Notes: generated by a model from the sequence alone, not told the origin. DNA of 44,721 bases from Oscillospiraceae bacterium (GCA_902778285.1 CACYXC010000005.1:1-44721), one strand, 5' to 3'. Numbered from the stretch's first letter, positions 7,631-16,290 are shown. Made by a program: numbers and translations.

Positions 7631-8710
7631 ATGGCACTGACTCTTATGAAGGGCAGCGAAGCGATCGCGGAGGCCGCCATTCGCGCAGGCGCCCGTTTCT
7701 TCTTCGGCTACCCGATCACCCCGCAGACCGAGATCCCTGAGTACATGTCCGCCCGTATGCCCGAGGTCGGAGGCTGCTTCCTCCAGGCCGAGAGCGAGGT
7801 CGCGGCGATCAACATGGTGTACGGCGCCGCCGGTACCGGCGCGCGCGTCATCACCTCTTCCTCCAGCCCCGGCGTCTCTCTGAAGCAGGAGGGCATTTCC
7901 TACTGCGCCGGCGCCCAGCTGCCCTGCGTGATCCTGAACGTCATGCGCGGCGGCCCCGGCCTCGGCAACATCCAGGCCTCCCAGGGCGACTACTTCCAGG
8001 GCGTCAAGGGCGGCGGCAACGGCGACTACCACCTGCTGACCTATGCTCCCTCCTCCGTGCAGGAAGCCATCGACATCATGATGTTCGCCTTCGACAAGGC
8101 CGAGAAGTACCGCATGCCGGTCCTCTTCCTGGCCGACGGCATCATCGCCCAGATGATGGAGCCCGTGGAGATGCCCGAGATGGTCGATTACAAGGTCGAT
8201 CCCGAGAAGAAGCCCTGGGCCTGCACCGGCTGGAAGCCGGGCGACGACCCCGCCAAGCGCGGCGTCATCAACTCCATCTACATCGACACCGAGTCCCTGT
8301 CCGTCCACAATGCCAAACTCCAGGCCGTCTACGCCGAGGCCAGAAAGAATGAGCAGATGTGGGAGAACTACAAGACCGACGACGCCGAGTTCATCATCAC
8401 CGCCTTCGGCACCGTGGCCCGCGTCGCCAAGACCGTCGTCGACCAGATGCGCGCCGAGGGCGTGAAGGCCGGTCTGTTCCGCCCCATCTCCGTGTGGCCC
8501 TTCCCCTATGACGCCCTGCGCGAGGCCGTCCTGCGCGACGGCGTGAAGGGTGTTCTGGACGTGGAGGTCAACGAGGGCCAGATGCTCGAGGACGTGAAGC
8601 TCGCCATCGAGGGCGGCAAGCCCGTCAAGTTCTTCGGCCACCTGGGCAGCCAGTTCCCGACCACCGCTGAGATCAAGAGCGAGATCCTCAAAATGAAGGA
8701 GGGCAAGTAA
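7631..8710 (+). CDS. vorB: 2-oxoacid:ferredoxin oxidoreductase alpha subunit (VorB-type)
   Basis: A 359-residue pyruvate-ferredoxin-oxidoreductase-like alpha subunit. Near the start it has GSEAIAEAAIRAG and FFGYPITPQTEIPEYM, then a SSPGVSLKQEGISYCAGA segment around residue 80 and RGGPGLGNIQASQGDY near 115, all typical of VorB/KorA. With the other subunits it would oxidatively decarboxylate a branched-chain or related 2-oxoacid to the acyl-CoA and reduce ferredoxin; the reverse carboxylation is also known. AAGGAGG lies nine bases upstream. Substrate choice (2-oxoisovalerate, 2-oxoglutarate or another) cannot be fixed by reading alone. Confidence 0.9.
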   Translation: MALTLMKGSEAIAEAAIRAGARFFFGYPITPQTEIPEYMSARMPEVGGCFLQAESEVAAINMVYGAAGTGARVITSSSSPGVSLKQEGISYCAGAQLPCVILNVMRGGPGLGNIQASQGDYFQGVKGGGNGDYHLLTYAPSSVQEAIDIMMFAFDKAEKYRMPVLFLADGIIAQMMEPVEMPEMVDYKVDPEKKPWACTGWKPGDDPAKRGVINSIYIDTESLSVHNAKLQAVYAEARKNEQMWENYKTDDAEFIITAFGTVARVAKTVVDQMRAEGVKAGLFRPISVWPFPYDALREAVLRDGVKGVLDVEVNEGQMLEDVKLAIEGGKPVKFFGHLGSQFPTTAEIKSEILKMKEGK

Positions 8711-9404
8711 ATGTCTGTCGTATTCGAGAGAACCCAGCTGCTTACCGATAAGCAGTTCCATTACTGCCCCGGCTGCAACCACGGCATCATCCACCGTCTG
8801 GTTGCCGAATCCATTGACGAGCTGGTCAAGGAAGGCAAGCTGGAGGCCGGCAATGTGATGGGCGTGGCCCCCGTCGGCTGCTCCGTCTTTGCTTATGATT
8901 ACTTCAACTGCGATATGTACGAGGCGGCCCACGGCCGCGCGCCCGCCGTGGCGACCGGCGCCAAGCGCGCCCGCCCTGGCACCCTGGTCTTCACCTACCA
9001 GGGCGACGGCGACCTGGCCTCCATCGGCACCGCCGAGATCGTCCACGCCGCCCACCGCGGCGAGAAGATCGTCACCGTCTTCGTCAACAACGCCATTTAC
9101 GGCATGACCGGCGGCCAGATGGCCCCCACCACCCTGGTGGGCCAGAAGACCACCACCTCTCCCTACGGCCGTGACGATCGAGCGCTGCGCGGTCAACAAC
9201 AACGCCAATATCATCAAGACCAAGAAGGCCATCAAGAAGGCTTTCGAGTACCAGCTTGAGGGGAAGGGCTTCTGCATGATCGAGGTTCTGTCCACCTGCC
9301 CCACCAACTGGGGCCTCAACCCGGTGGAGGCCATGAAGTGGCTGGAAGAGAACATGATCCCCTACTATCCCCTGGGCGTGAAGAAAGACAAGGGGGCTGA
9401 ATAA
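8711..9404 (+). pseudogene. vorA: 2-oxoacid:ferredoxin oxidoreductase TPP-binding beta subunit, broken by a deletion
   Basis: The first part (8711 to about 9172) is a normal TPP subunit with [58 protein letters not shown] and [11 protein letters not shown]. Immediately afterwards the rest of the protein ([10 protein letters not shown] ... EVLSTCPTNWGLNPVEAMKWLEENMIPYYPLG) continues in another frame from 9174 to 9404. Family members have roughly 24 more residues between SPYGR and the ERxAVN segment, so this is not a simple one-base slip but a loss of about 70 bases (3n+2) at 9170-9175. As written, translation leaves the frame and stops at 9259, giving a 182-residue product without its C-terminal part. 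The other subunits look intact, so an assembly error is a serious alternative. Confidence 0.82.
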
Positions 9405-9406
9405 TT

Positions 9407-9949
9407 ATGATGAAACAGTACGTTTTCGCCGGCTTCGGCGGACAGGGCATGCTGCTGATCGGCAAGTTCCTGGCCATGGCCAACATGCTCGACGGCAGGC
9501 ACGTCTCCTGGCTTCCCTCCTACGGTCCCGAAATGCGCGGCGGCACGGCCAACTGCTCCGTCACCGTCTCCGATGAGGAGATCGGCTCTCCCCTGGTGGA
9601 CAACTGCGACGTGCTGATCGCCATGAACCTGCCCTCCCTGGACAAGTTTGAGCACACGGTCAAGCCCGGCGGCCTGATCGTCGTCAACTCCTCCATCATC
9701 GACCGTAAGGTGCAGCGCGATGACGTGCGCGTGGTCTACTGCGACGCCAACCGCATCGCCGAGCAGGTCAAGAACCCCAAGGGCGCAAACGTCGCCATCC
9801 TCGGCGCCATGATGGGCGCGGACGAGGGCAGCGTCAGCGTCGACAAGATGGTCGAGGCCATCAAGATCGAGCTGGGCGAGCGCAAGATGCGCTTCCTCGA
9901 GGGCAACAAGGCCGCTCTGGCCGCCGGCATGGAGCTGGCCAAAGCCTGA
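9407..9949 (+). CDS. vorC: 2-oxoacid:ferredoxin oxidoreductase gamma subunit
   Basis: A 180-residue gamma subunit, opening with [19 protein letters not shown] and followed by [15 protein letters not shown] near residue 42, both hallmarks of the POR/KOR gamma domain. It starts two bases after the beta-subunit stop; only a weak AGGGGG precedes the tandem ATGATG. It completes the enzyme and ends the operon, 68 bases before a very long terminator hairpin. Confidence 0.92.
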   Translation: MMKQYVFAGFGGQGMLLIGKFLAMANMLDGRHVSWLPSYGPEMRGGTANCSVTVSDEEIGSPLVDNCDVLIAMNLPSLDKFEHTVKPGGLIVVNSSIIDRKVQRDDVRVVYCDANRIAEQVKNPKGANVAILGAMMGADEGSVSVDKMVEAIKIELGERKMRFLEGNKAALAAGMELAKA

Positions 9950-9969
9950 GAGCAGCACAAAATATTGCT

Positions 9970-10110
9970 CGTAGGGGCGGCTATCAGCCGCCCGGCAGCA
10001 TAAAAGAAATATCAGAAAACAGTTGGGCGAATTCGTACAACCTACGAATTCGCCCAACTGTTTATTCTTTCCTGCTTTCACCGCGCGGGCGGCTGATAGC
10101 CGCCCCTACA
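9970..10110. repeat. Head-to-head pair of CGTAGGGGC palindromes around a terminator
   Basis: A forward copy (9970-9996; stem GGCGGCT/AGCCGCC) and a reversed copy (10083-10110) with the same stem face each other, with the terminator at 10017-10063 between them. This inverted-pair layout matches that of REPIN elements. Confidence 0.8.
10017..10063. terminator. Long bidirectional terminator after the vor operon
   Basis: 21-bp perfect arms (10017-10037 and 10043-10063) have loop CAACC, with AAA/TTT at the ends. It lies between converging genes and can serve both. Confidence 0.85.
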
Positions 10111-10119
10111 GGCAGACGA

Positions 10120-11058
10120 TCAGAACACGCCCATGGTCTTGAACAGCAGGCTCCAGCAGAAAAAGCTCAGCGAGCAGAGAAGGCTCGTCATCACGACGAT
10201 ATTGCCCGCAAGCTCCGCGTTGCCGCCCATCTGCTGGGCCATGGTGAAGGAGGCCACCGCCGTGGGCGAGGCAAAGAGCGCCAGCAGCGCCACGAACTCC
10301 ATCCCCTGAAAACCCATCAGATACGCAAGCGTAAGCGCAATGGCCGGGAAGATCACAAGCCGCCCGATACAGACGGCGGCCAGCTCCTTCCGGTAGCCGC
10401 CCACGTCCTCAAAGCGGAAGAAGGCCCCGAGCAGGAAGAGCATCAGCGGGCTTGCAACGCGCGACAGATCCCGCACGCCGATCTCGAACATCAGCGGCAG
10501 GCGGATGCCGAGCAGCAGAAAGACAAGGCCCAGGACGCTGCCCACGATGAGCGGGTTTTTGGCGATGTCCTTCAGCAGTTTTCCGATCTGGGGCTTCTCC
10601 CCGGCATAGACCTCCAGCGTGACGACGGCGAGAATGTTGAACATGGGCACCACGATGGCGCCCAGCACCGCCACCGCGCCAAGATCCACGCCGCCCGCGA
10701 GGCCCGAGGCGATGGGCAGACCCAGGATCAGGTAGTTGGTGCGGTAGAGCCCCTGGATCACCACGCCGCGGCTGGGCCGGTCCTTCACAAAGAGCGTCCC
10801 GTAGAGCCAGCTGCAGGCGTACATCAGCGCCACGCCCACGACCGCAAAGAGCATCAGCTTTGGCTTCACGGCAGAGGACAGGTCGGAATTGTAAACATTG
10901 TAAAAGCACATGGCCAGCATGAAGACCCGGAAAGCCACCGCGTTCATCCGCGAGACCTCCGTGACCTTGATGATGCCGGCGCGCTTGGCCAGATAGCCCG
11001 CGGCGATGACGAAAAAGACCGGCACGATGGCGTTGAGACAGACGAGAAGATTGTTCAT
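10120..11058 (-). CDS. AEC family transporter (auxin efflux carrier-like)
   Basis: A 312-residue protein with about ten membrane segments. Family features are an N-terminal AIVPVFFVIAAGYLAKRAG segment, YRTNYLILGLPIA near residue 105, and a C-terminal LFASPTAVASFTMAQQMGG stretch typical of AEC permeases. Such proteins export or exchange small organic anions such as malate or malonate. I prefer the ATG at 11058 (NNLLVCLN), since the 16 extra residues of the longer frame are hydrophilic and the family starts at the first helix. The ribosome site (AAGAGAG) is weak. It is convergent with the vor operon and divergent from mgtE. Confidence 0.85.
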   Translation of the reverse strand: MNNLLVCLNAIVPVFFVIAAGYLAKRAGIIKVTEVSRMNAVAFRVFMLAMCFYNVYNSDLSSAVKPKLMLFAVVGVALMYACSWLYGTLFVKDRPSRGVVIQGLYRTNYLILGLPIASGLAGGVDLGAVAVLGAIVVPMFNILAVVTLEVYAGEKPQIGKLLKDIAKNPLIVGSVLGLVFLLLGIRLPLMFEIGVRDLSRVASPLMLFLLGAFFRFEDVGGYRKELAAVCIGRLVIFPAIALTLAYLMGFQGMEFVALLALFASPTAVASFTMAQQMGGNAELAGNIVVMTSLLCSLSFFCWSLLFKTMGVF

Positions 11059-11161
11059 GGGCAGCCCACTCTCTTTCGGACCTTCAGATAGTCTATACTC
11101 TATCACACGCGGGACTGCTTGAAAAGTGGGAATTTTGCGGCGCTGCCGGCGCCGCCGCCCC

Positions 11162-11190
11162 TTGTAATCGTTTGGCGGACATGATAAAAT
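11162..11190 (+). promoter_or_regulatory. Promoter of mgtE
   Basis: TTGTAA (11162-11167), a 17-base spacer and TAAAAT (11185-11190) lie 58 bases before the TTG start. The short leader has no room for a magnesium M-box riboswitch. Confidence 0.6.
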
Positions 11191-11248
11191 GGGCTGCTGA
11201 ATCGCCGCGGCCGCACCGCGGCAAAACAGGCGGGAGGAGGCGCTTTGC

Positions 11249-12664
11249 TTGGACGAAAAACAGGAGATCGAGCTGCGGGAGCCTGACTATGACACGCTGC
11301 AGGAGCGGTGGACCGACGAGCTGAGCGAGCTGCTGGAGAGCCGGGAGATGAAGAAGCTCCAGCTGCGCATGGAGGAGCTGAACGATTTCGACGTGGCAGA
11401 ATTCCTCACGTCCATCGAAGACAACCGCATGCCCATGGTCTTCCGCCTGCTCTCCAAGGAGACGGCGGCGGAGGTTTTCTCCCATCTGGAGCCGCCCGAA
11501 CAGGAGCGCATCATCAACTCCATCACAGACTCGGAGCTGGCCGGCATCGTCGAGGAGATGTACGTCGACGACGCGGTGGACATGATGGAGGAGCTGCCGG
11601 CCAACGTGGTCAAGCGCGTCATGCGCACCGCCACGCCCGAGACCCGCGCCCTGATCAACCAGTATCTGCACTATCCCGAGAATTCCGCGGGCAGCATCAT
11701 GACCTCGGAGTTCGTGGATCTGAAAAAATACATGAGCGTGAAGGATTCCTTCGCCCGCATCCGCCGCATCGGCAGGGACAGCGAGACCATTTACGTCTGC
11801 TTTGTGACCGACGCCTCGCGAAAGCTGGAGGGCGTGGTGACGGTGAAGGACCTGCTGCTGGCCGATCCGGACACCGAGGTGGACGAGCTCATGGACCGCA
11901 GCGTGGTCTTTGCCACCACCACCGAGGATCAGGAGAGCGTCTCGGAAAAGATCTCCGACTATGACCTGCTGGCCCTGCCCGTGGTGGATATGGAGGGCCG
12001 CCTGGTCGGCATCGTCACGGTCGACGATATCCTCGACGTCATGGAACAGGAGACCACCGAGGACATCGAAAAGATGGCCGGCATGATGCCGTCCGACAAG
12101 CCCTATTCCCGCACCGGCGTGATGGAGATGTGGAAAAACCGCGTCCCCTGGCTGCTCTTCCTGATGATCTCCGCCACCTTCACCAGCGTGATCCTGACGC
12201 ATTTTGAGGGCATGCTGGCCGTGCAGGCGGCGCTGGTGGCCTTTATCCCCATGCTCATGGGCACCGGCGGCAACTCCGGCGCCCAGGCCTCCACCGCTGT
12301 GATCCGCTCCCTCTCTCTGGGAGATACGGAGCCGAAGGACGCGCTGAGCGTCATGTGGAAGGAGCTGCGGGTGGCCTTCGCCTGCGGCCTGACCCTCTGC
12401 GGCGTCAACTTTGTGAAGATGCTGCTGCTCGACGGGATGATACTCGGCAACCACGAGGTCACGGTCTCTATTGCCGCGACGGTCAGCCTGTCGATCCTGT
12501 TCATCGTGATGTTCGCGAAGGTCGTCGGCAGCATGCTGCCCATCCTGGCAGAGAAGATCGGCGTGGACCCCGCCGTCATGGCAAATCCTCTCATCTCCAC
12601 CCTGACCGACGCGGTGAGCCTGCTCATTTATATCTACATCGCCAAGCTCATCCTGCATATATAG
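11249..12664 (+). CDS. mgtE: Magnesium transporter MgtE
   Basis: A 471-residue MgtE-type Mg2+ channel of the cytoplasmic membrane. Order: an N-terminal helical MgtE_N domain (residues ~25-130, with ELNDFDVAEFL and VDDAVDMMEELP), a pair of CBS domains (~140-260, GSIMTSEFV and ALPVVDMEGRLVGIVTVDDI), and five membrane helices (~285-470) with LMGTGGNSGAQASTAVIRSL, the signature of the pore domain. The cytosolic domains sense Mg2+ in known members. The start is a TTG, eight bases after GGGAGGAGG; no in-frame ATG lies near enough. The AEC gene starts 15 bases after the stop. Confidence 0.95.
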   Translation: MDEKQEIELREPDYDTLQERWTDELSELLESREMKKLQLRMEELNDFDVAEFLTSIEDNRMPMVFRLLSKETAAEVFSHLEPPEQERIINSITDSELAGIVEEMYVDDAVDMMEELPANVVKRVMRTATPETRALINQYLHYPENSAGSIMTSEFVDLKKYMSVKDSFARIRRIGRDSETIYVCFVTDASRKLEGVVTVKDLLLADPDTEVDELMDRSVVFATTTEDQESVSEKISDYDLLALPVVDMEGRLVGIVTVDDILDVMEQETTEDIEKMAGMMPSDKPYSRTGVMEMWKNRVPWLLFLMISATFTSVILTHFEGMLAVQAALVAFIPMLMGTGGNSGAQASTAVIRSLSLGDTEPKDALSVMWKELRVAFACGLTLCGVNFVKMLLLDGMILGNHEVTVSIAATVSLSILFIVMFAKVVGSMLPILAEKIGVDPAVMANPLISTLTDAVSLLIYIYIAKLILHI

Positions 12665-12679
12665 AAAAGGTGAATATCC

Positions 12680-13606
12680 ATGGTAGAAATGTCTGTACTG
12701 CTCGAAAAAATGCTGATTTTCCTCGTGCTGATGGTCATCGGCTACACGCTGGCGAAGAGGGGCATGCTGGATAAAAACAGCACCCGCGCCATCAGCTCGC
12801 TGACGATCAATGTCTTCATGTGCGCCACCATCATCGGCTCCGGCCTCGGCATGGAAAAGGGCCTGAGCCTGGGCGAGCTGGGGAAGCTGATGCTGGTGGT
12901 TTTCGCCATGCAGGGCCTGGGCTATGTCATCGCTGCGGTCGTCGCGCGCGTACTGCCCGACAACCGGGAACGGCAGCCGGTGTTCGAGCTGCTGATGAGC
13001 ATGGGCAACTCCATGTTCGTCGCCCTGCCCGTCGTGCAGCTCATCTACGGCGCAACGGCCTCCTTTTACGTGGCGCTCAGCTGCCTGCCCTTCAATATCC
13101 TGCTCTATACCTACGGGATCTACCGCCTCAAGAAAACGCATGACGGCGGCGGGCTGCGGCTCAAGGAGATCCTGACGATGCCCCTGTGCGCGACGCTCGT
13201 CTCGCTGCTGATCCTGCTGCTGCACATCCCGGTGCCCGGCGCCGTACGCTCGCTGATCAGCACCATGTCCGGCGCCACGATGCCGCTGAGCATGCTGGTC
13301 ATCGGCGCCTCGCTCGGCTCGGTGAGCCTGCTGGACGCCTTCAAAAGCGGGCGGCTGTATCTGGTCTCCGCCGTGCGGCTGCTGCTGGTCCCGCTGCTGA
13401 CCTGGGCGCTGCTGCGCCTGTTCATCAGCGACACGGAGCTGCTGATGACCATGACGGTCATCGCCGCCTGCCCCAGCGCGATCCTGATCACGGTGCTCTG
13501 CATCCAGTACGGGCGGGACGCGGTCTTTGCAGCGGAGGGGACGCTGCAGAACACGGCGCTCTCCCTCGTCACGATCCCCCTGCTGCTCTGGCTGCTGGGG
13601 CGGTAA
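12680..13606 (+). CDS. AEC family transporter
   Basis: A 308-residue member of the same permease family as the gene at 10120-11058 but only distantly similar to it. It has ten hydrophobic segments, an N-terminal LVLMVIGYTLAKRGMLDKNS, a middle MSMGNSMFVALPVVQLIYG and a C-terminal CPSAILITVLCIQYGRD. AAAAGGTG lies seven bases before the ATG at 12680. It follows mgtE by 15 bases, so the two are probably co-transcribed, although no functional link is obvious. Two AEC genes thus flank mgtE on either side. Confidence 0.85.
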   Translation: MVEMSVLLEKMLIFLVLMVIGYTLAKRGMLDKNSTRAISSLTINVFMCATIIGSGLGMEKGLSLGELGKLMLVVFAMQGLGYVIAAVVARVLPDNRERQPVFELLMSMGNSMFVALPVVQLIYGATASFYVALSCLPFNILLYTYGIYRLKKTHDGGGLRLKEILTMPLCATLVSLLILLLHIPVPGAVRSLISTMSGATMPLSMLVIGASLGSVSLLDAFKSGRLYLVSAVRLLLVPLLTWALLRLFISDTELLMTMTVIAACPSAILITVLCIQYGRDAVFAAEGTLQNTALSLVTIPLLLWLLGR

Positions 13607-13744
13607 GCCTCCCCTGTGCAAGGGGAAGTGGCGCAGAGCGCCGGAAGGGTTGAGTCAAGGCACTTCGAAACAGCGGCAAAGAGGGACGAACACCCCTCAT
13701 CCGCCCCAGTGTGCGCACTGGGGCACCTTCCCCCGAGGGGGAAG
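13607..13744. repeat. Inverted pair of CCTTCCCC...GGGGAAGG repeats
   Basis: A forward copy (13607-13652: CCCCTGTGCAAGGGG stem, then GTGGCGCAGAGCGCC) faces a reversed copy (13691-13744: CCCCTCATCCGCC ... CTTCCCCCGAGGGGGAAG). The family recurs at 15827-15905, 30151-30195 and 44593-44655. Nothing coding is seen here. Confidence 0.7.
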
Positions 13745-13763
13745 ACTATTTGGAGGTGATTGG

Positions 13764-14384
13764 ATGCACATTCCTTCAGGGGCGAGCCAGACGGTGGAGC
13801 TGCTGAGCTTTGAGGACGCGCTGGCGCTCTCGGGCAAAAGCGGCGGCTACGACAGCGACAAATGGCTCTACGTCCCGGACTTTTACACCGAGTACCGATA
13901 CATATTGGGTACGCGCGGCACAAACCCGCTGATCTGCATCGGCATCAATCCCTCCACCGCAGCGCCCGACGATCTGGACAACACGCTCAAGTCCGTCTCC
14001 CGCATCGCGGCGGGCAACGGCTTTGACAGCTGGATCATGTTCAACGTCTACGCCCAGCGGGCCACCCGGCCGGACGACATGGACCGGGTCTGCAATGAGA
14101 GTCTGCACCGGGAGAATATGAAGGCCTTCGCGTATATCCTCTCCCGCATCGCGGAAAACGGTGTGTCGCCGGCGCTCTGGGCGGCCTGGGGCACGATCAT
14201 CGAGAAGCGGGACTATCTGCCCGACTGCGTGCGGGAGATGGTGCGCATCGGGCAGCGCTGCGGCGGGCACTGGCTGTGTGCGGGCAAGCGCTCGGCAAAG
14301 GGACACCCCCACCACCCACTGTACCTGCGCCGGGACGAGAAGACCTGCCCCTTTGACATCGAAAGCTATCTGGAGGGGATTTGA
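13764..14384 (+). CDS. DUF1643 domain protein
   Basis: A 206-residue soluble protein. YRYILGTRGTNPLICIGINPSTA around residues 45-66, FNVYAQRATRPDDMD near 95 and LWAAWGTIIEKRDYL near 140 are characteristic of DUF1643 proteins, whose biochemical role is not established. GGAGGTG lies seven bases before the ATG at 13764; the upstream frame runs back through repeat DNA and is not used. The next gene starts two bases after its stop, so it is the first gene of a three-gene operon with a nitrilase and a NUDIX hydrolase. Confidence 0.85.
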   Translation: MHIPSGASQTVELLSFEDALALSGKSGGYDSDKWLYVPDFYTEYRYILGTRGTNPLICIGINPSTAAPDDLDNTLKSVSRIAAGNGFDSWIMFNVYAQRATRPDDMDRVCNESLHRENMKAFAYILSRIAENGVSPALWAAWGTIIEKRDYLPDCVREMVRIGQRCGGHWLCAGKRSAKGHPHHPLYLRRDEKTCPFDIESYLEGI

Positions 14385-14386
14385 GC

Positions 14387-15208
14387 ATGGAGAAAAAACT
14401 GAAGCTGGCGGTCTGTCAGCTCCGCACGGAGCTGGATCAGGACGAGACCATGGAGAAGGCCGCGCGCATGCTGCATGAGGCGGCGCGAAACGGCGCGCAG
14501 ATCGTCGTGCTGCCCGAGATGTTCAACTGCCCCTATTCGCGGGAGTACTTCCAGCGCTGTGCCGGGCGGGGACATGAGGCGGCCGTGGCCGCCATGTCCG
14601 GCTGGGCGCGGGAAAACGGCGTGCTGCTCGTGGGCGGCTCGATCCCGGAGCTTCATGACGGAAAGCTCTACAACAGCTGCTTTGTTTTCGACGAAGAGGG
14701 CCGGCAGATCGCCCGGCACCGGAAGGTCCACCTCTTTGACGTGGACCTGCCCGGCATGCGCTTCCGGGAGTCGGACACCTTCGCCCCGGGGGAGGAGATC
14801 ACGACCTTCGAGACCCGCTGGGGCACCATGGGCGCCGCGATCTGCTTTGACGTGCGCTTTCCCGAACTCTTTCGTGCCATGGCCAGCCGCGGCGCGCAGA
14901 TCATCTTTCTGCCCGCCCAGTTCAACGGGACGACCGGCCCCGCCCATTGGGAGCTGAGCCTGCGCGCCCGGGCGGTGGACAACGAGCTCTTTGTCGTGGG
15001 CGCTTCGGCCGCGCGATATGAGGGCTTTTCCTACGAGAGCTGGGGCCACTCGGCTGTGGTCGATCCCTTCGGGGAAATCCTGGCTGCCTGCGGCGACGAG
15101 GAGACGATCCTGTATGCCGAGCTCGACCTCGACCGTGTCGCCGAGGTGCGCCGCCGGCTGCCGACCTTCCTGCACCTGCGCGAAGAGATCTACGAGGTGG
15201 CAAAATGA
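14387..15208 (+). CDS. Carbon-nitrogen hydrolase, omega-amidase (NIT2) type
   Basis: A 273-residue nitrilase-superfamily enzyme with a complete Glu-Lys-Cys triad: E44 in VVLPEMFNCPYS, K113 in HRKVHLFD, and C153 in AAICFDVRFPELFR. The flanking sequence, notably RFPELFRAMASRGA and the closing VRRRLPTFLHLR, is closest to omega-amidases, which hydrolyse 2-oxoglutaramate or 2-oxosuccinamate to the 2-oxoacid and ammonia. It starts two bases after the DUF1643 stop and overlaps the NUDIX gene by four bases (ATGA), so translation is coupled. The exact amide substrate remains inferred. Confidence 0.9.
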   Translation: MEKKLKLAVCQLRTELDQDETMEKAARMLHEAARNGAQIVVLPEMFNCPYSREYFQRCAGRGHEAAVAAMSGWARENGVLLVGGSIPELHDGKLYNSCFVFDEEGRQIARHRKVHLFDVDLPGMRFRESDTFAPGEEITTFETRWGTMGAAICFDVRFPELFRAMASRGAQIIFLPAQFNGTTGPAHWELSLRARAVDNELFVVGASAARYEGFSYESWGHSAVVDPFGEILAACGDEETILYAELDLDRVAEVRRRLPTFLHLREEIYEVAK

Positions 15209-15759
15209 GCATCCGAGACGATATCGCGCGCTATGCGCCGTACAATGAACAGGAGGCGCGGGACAAGGCCGTGATCCTGGACTTTATGGACCGGCAGGAC
15301 GACGCCTTCCTGCGCAGCAATCTGATCGCCCACATGACGGCCTCGGCCTGGGTGGTCAACGCCGCGCGGGACAAGGTGCTCATGGTCTATCACAAGCTCT
15401 ACGACTCCTGGTCCTGGACCGGCGGGCACGCCGACGGGGAGGAGGACCTGCTGGCCGTGGCCCTGCGCGAGGTCCGGGAGGAGACGGGCGTGCACCGCGT
15501 CCGCCCCGTGTCGGAGGAGATCTATTCCCTCGAGATCCTGACCGTGGACGGGCACGAGAAGCGCGGCGAATACGTCCCGAGCCACCTGCACCTGAACGTG
15601 ACCTACCTGCTGGAGGCCGACGAGCATGACGCCCTGCAGATCTGCGAGGCGGAGAACAGCGGCGTGCGCTGGCTTCCGCTGGAGGACGCGCTCAAAGCCT
15701 CCACCGAGCCCTGGTTCGTCGAGCGCATCTATCGAAAGCTGAACGAAAAGCTGCCGTGA
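15205..15759 (+). CDS. NUDIX hydrolase
   Basis: A 184-residue cytoplasmic hydrolase with a complete Nudix box at about residues 73-95, GHADGEEDLLAVALREVREE followed by TGV, that is G-x5-E-x7-REVxEExGV. Such enzymes hydrolyse nucleoside diphosphates linked to another moiety. The segment WSWTGGHADG just before the box and a long region ahead of the domain are typical of the generic clostridial members, for which no substrate can be assigned. It ends the three-gene operon; the start overlaps the stop of the preceding gene. Confidence 0.9.
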   Translation: MSIRDDIARYAPYNEQEARDKAVILDFMDRQDDAFLRSNLIAHMTASAWVVNAARDKVLMVYHKLYDSWSWTGGHADGEEDLLAVALREVREETGVHRVRPVSEEIYSLEILTVDGHEKRGEYVPSHLHLNVTYLLEADEHDALQICEAENSGVRWLPLEDALKASTEPWFVERIYRKLNEKLP

Positions 15760-15826
15760 CGGAGACGCTTCGGAACAACGGAAGCGACGAATACCAGCCT
15801 GTTGAGATGCAGCGCGAGCAGGGAAA

Positions 15827-15905
15827 GCCTTCCCCTTGAGTAACCGCCTTTATTCAGCGGTTACTCGAGGGGAAGGTGGCCGAGCGAAGCGAGGTCGGAT
15901 GAGGT
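15827..15905. repeat. CTTCCCC...GGGGAAGG palindromic repeat with long stem
   Basis: TTCCCCTTGAGTAACCGC pairs with GCGGTTACTCGAGGGGAA around TTTATTCA, followed by GTGGCCGAGCGAAGCGAGGTCGGATGAGG. The same core, in reverse, ends the window at 44593-44655. Confidence 0.75.
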
Positions 15906-16021
15906 GGAGACGAGAGCAAACATATGTCCGTTGAGCCTTCCTTACGAAGTGTGCCCTGACTGGCAGCTTTTCATCTTTCCGCATAGGATGGGCCGAGGGA
16001 GATCCCTCACGGAGGAGAAGC

Positions 16022-16234
16022 ATGGACCATTTTTTCGCAGACCCCGGTCCCGGCGGCCCTGGCGGCCCCGCGGGCCGGGATGGCCGGGCCGACCGCCCGG
16101 ACACGGCGGAGGACACGGACACGGCAGACCCTGCCGCCCGCCGGGACCTCCGCCTCCGCCGCCCCCGCCGGGATGGCGGCCCTGGTGAGGGCACGCCCGC
16201 CTTCACCGTGCTGAACGCCGACAGACTGGTATAA
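16022..16234 (+). CDS. Possible Gly/Pro-rich small protein, frame uncertain
   Basis: GGAGGAG lies four bases before an ATG that opens MDHFFADPGPGGPGGP, a composition seen in small glycine/proline-rich proteins of this group. The frame then becomes Arg/Asp-rich. In the neighbouring frame (ending at 16188) the same DNA reads GGGHGHG, then PPGPPPPPPPPGWRPW, which looks like the natural continuation. A one-base indel in a GC-rich tract would join the two. Function unknown; whether it is a gene at all is uncertain. Confidence 0.35.
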   Translation: MDHFFADPGPGGPGGPAGRDGRADRPDTAEDTDTADPAARRDLRLRRPRRDGGPGEGTPAFTVLNADRLV

Positions 16235-16290
16235 TACCGATCTTTAATATAACGATATCGGATCGCTTGCCCGAAAAACAGTATATATAG

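Noticed and set aside
11100-11248. Magnesium M-box riboswitch before mgtE
   Set aside because: The leader after the promoter is only about 50 bases and shows none of the aptamer's motifs.
11093-13621. 842-residue minus-strand frame
   Set aside because: It covers mgtE and the AEC gene in reverse, has no start signal and shows the composition of an antisense shadow.
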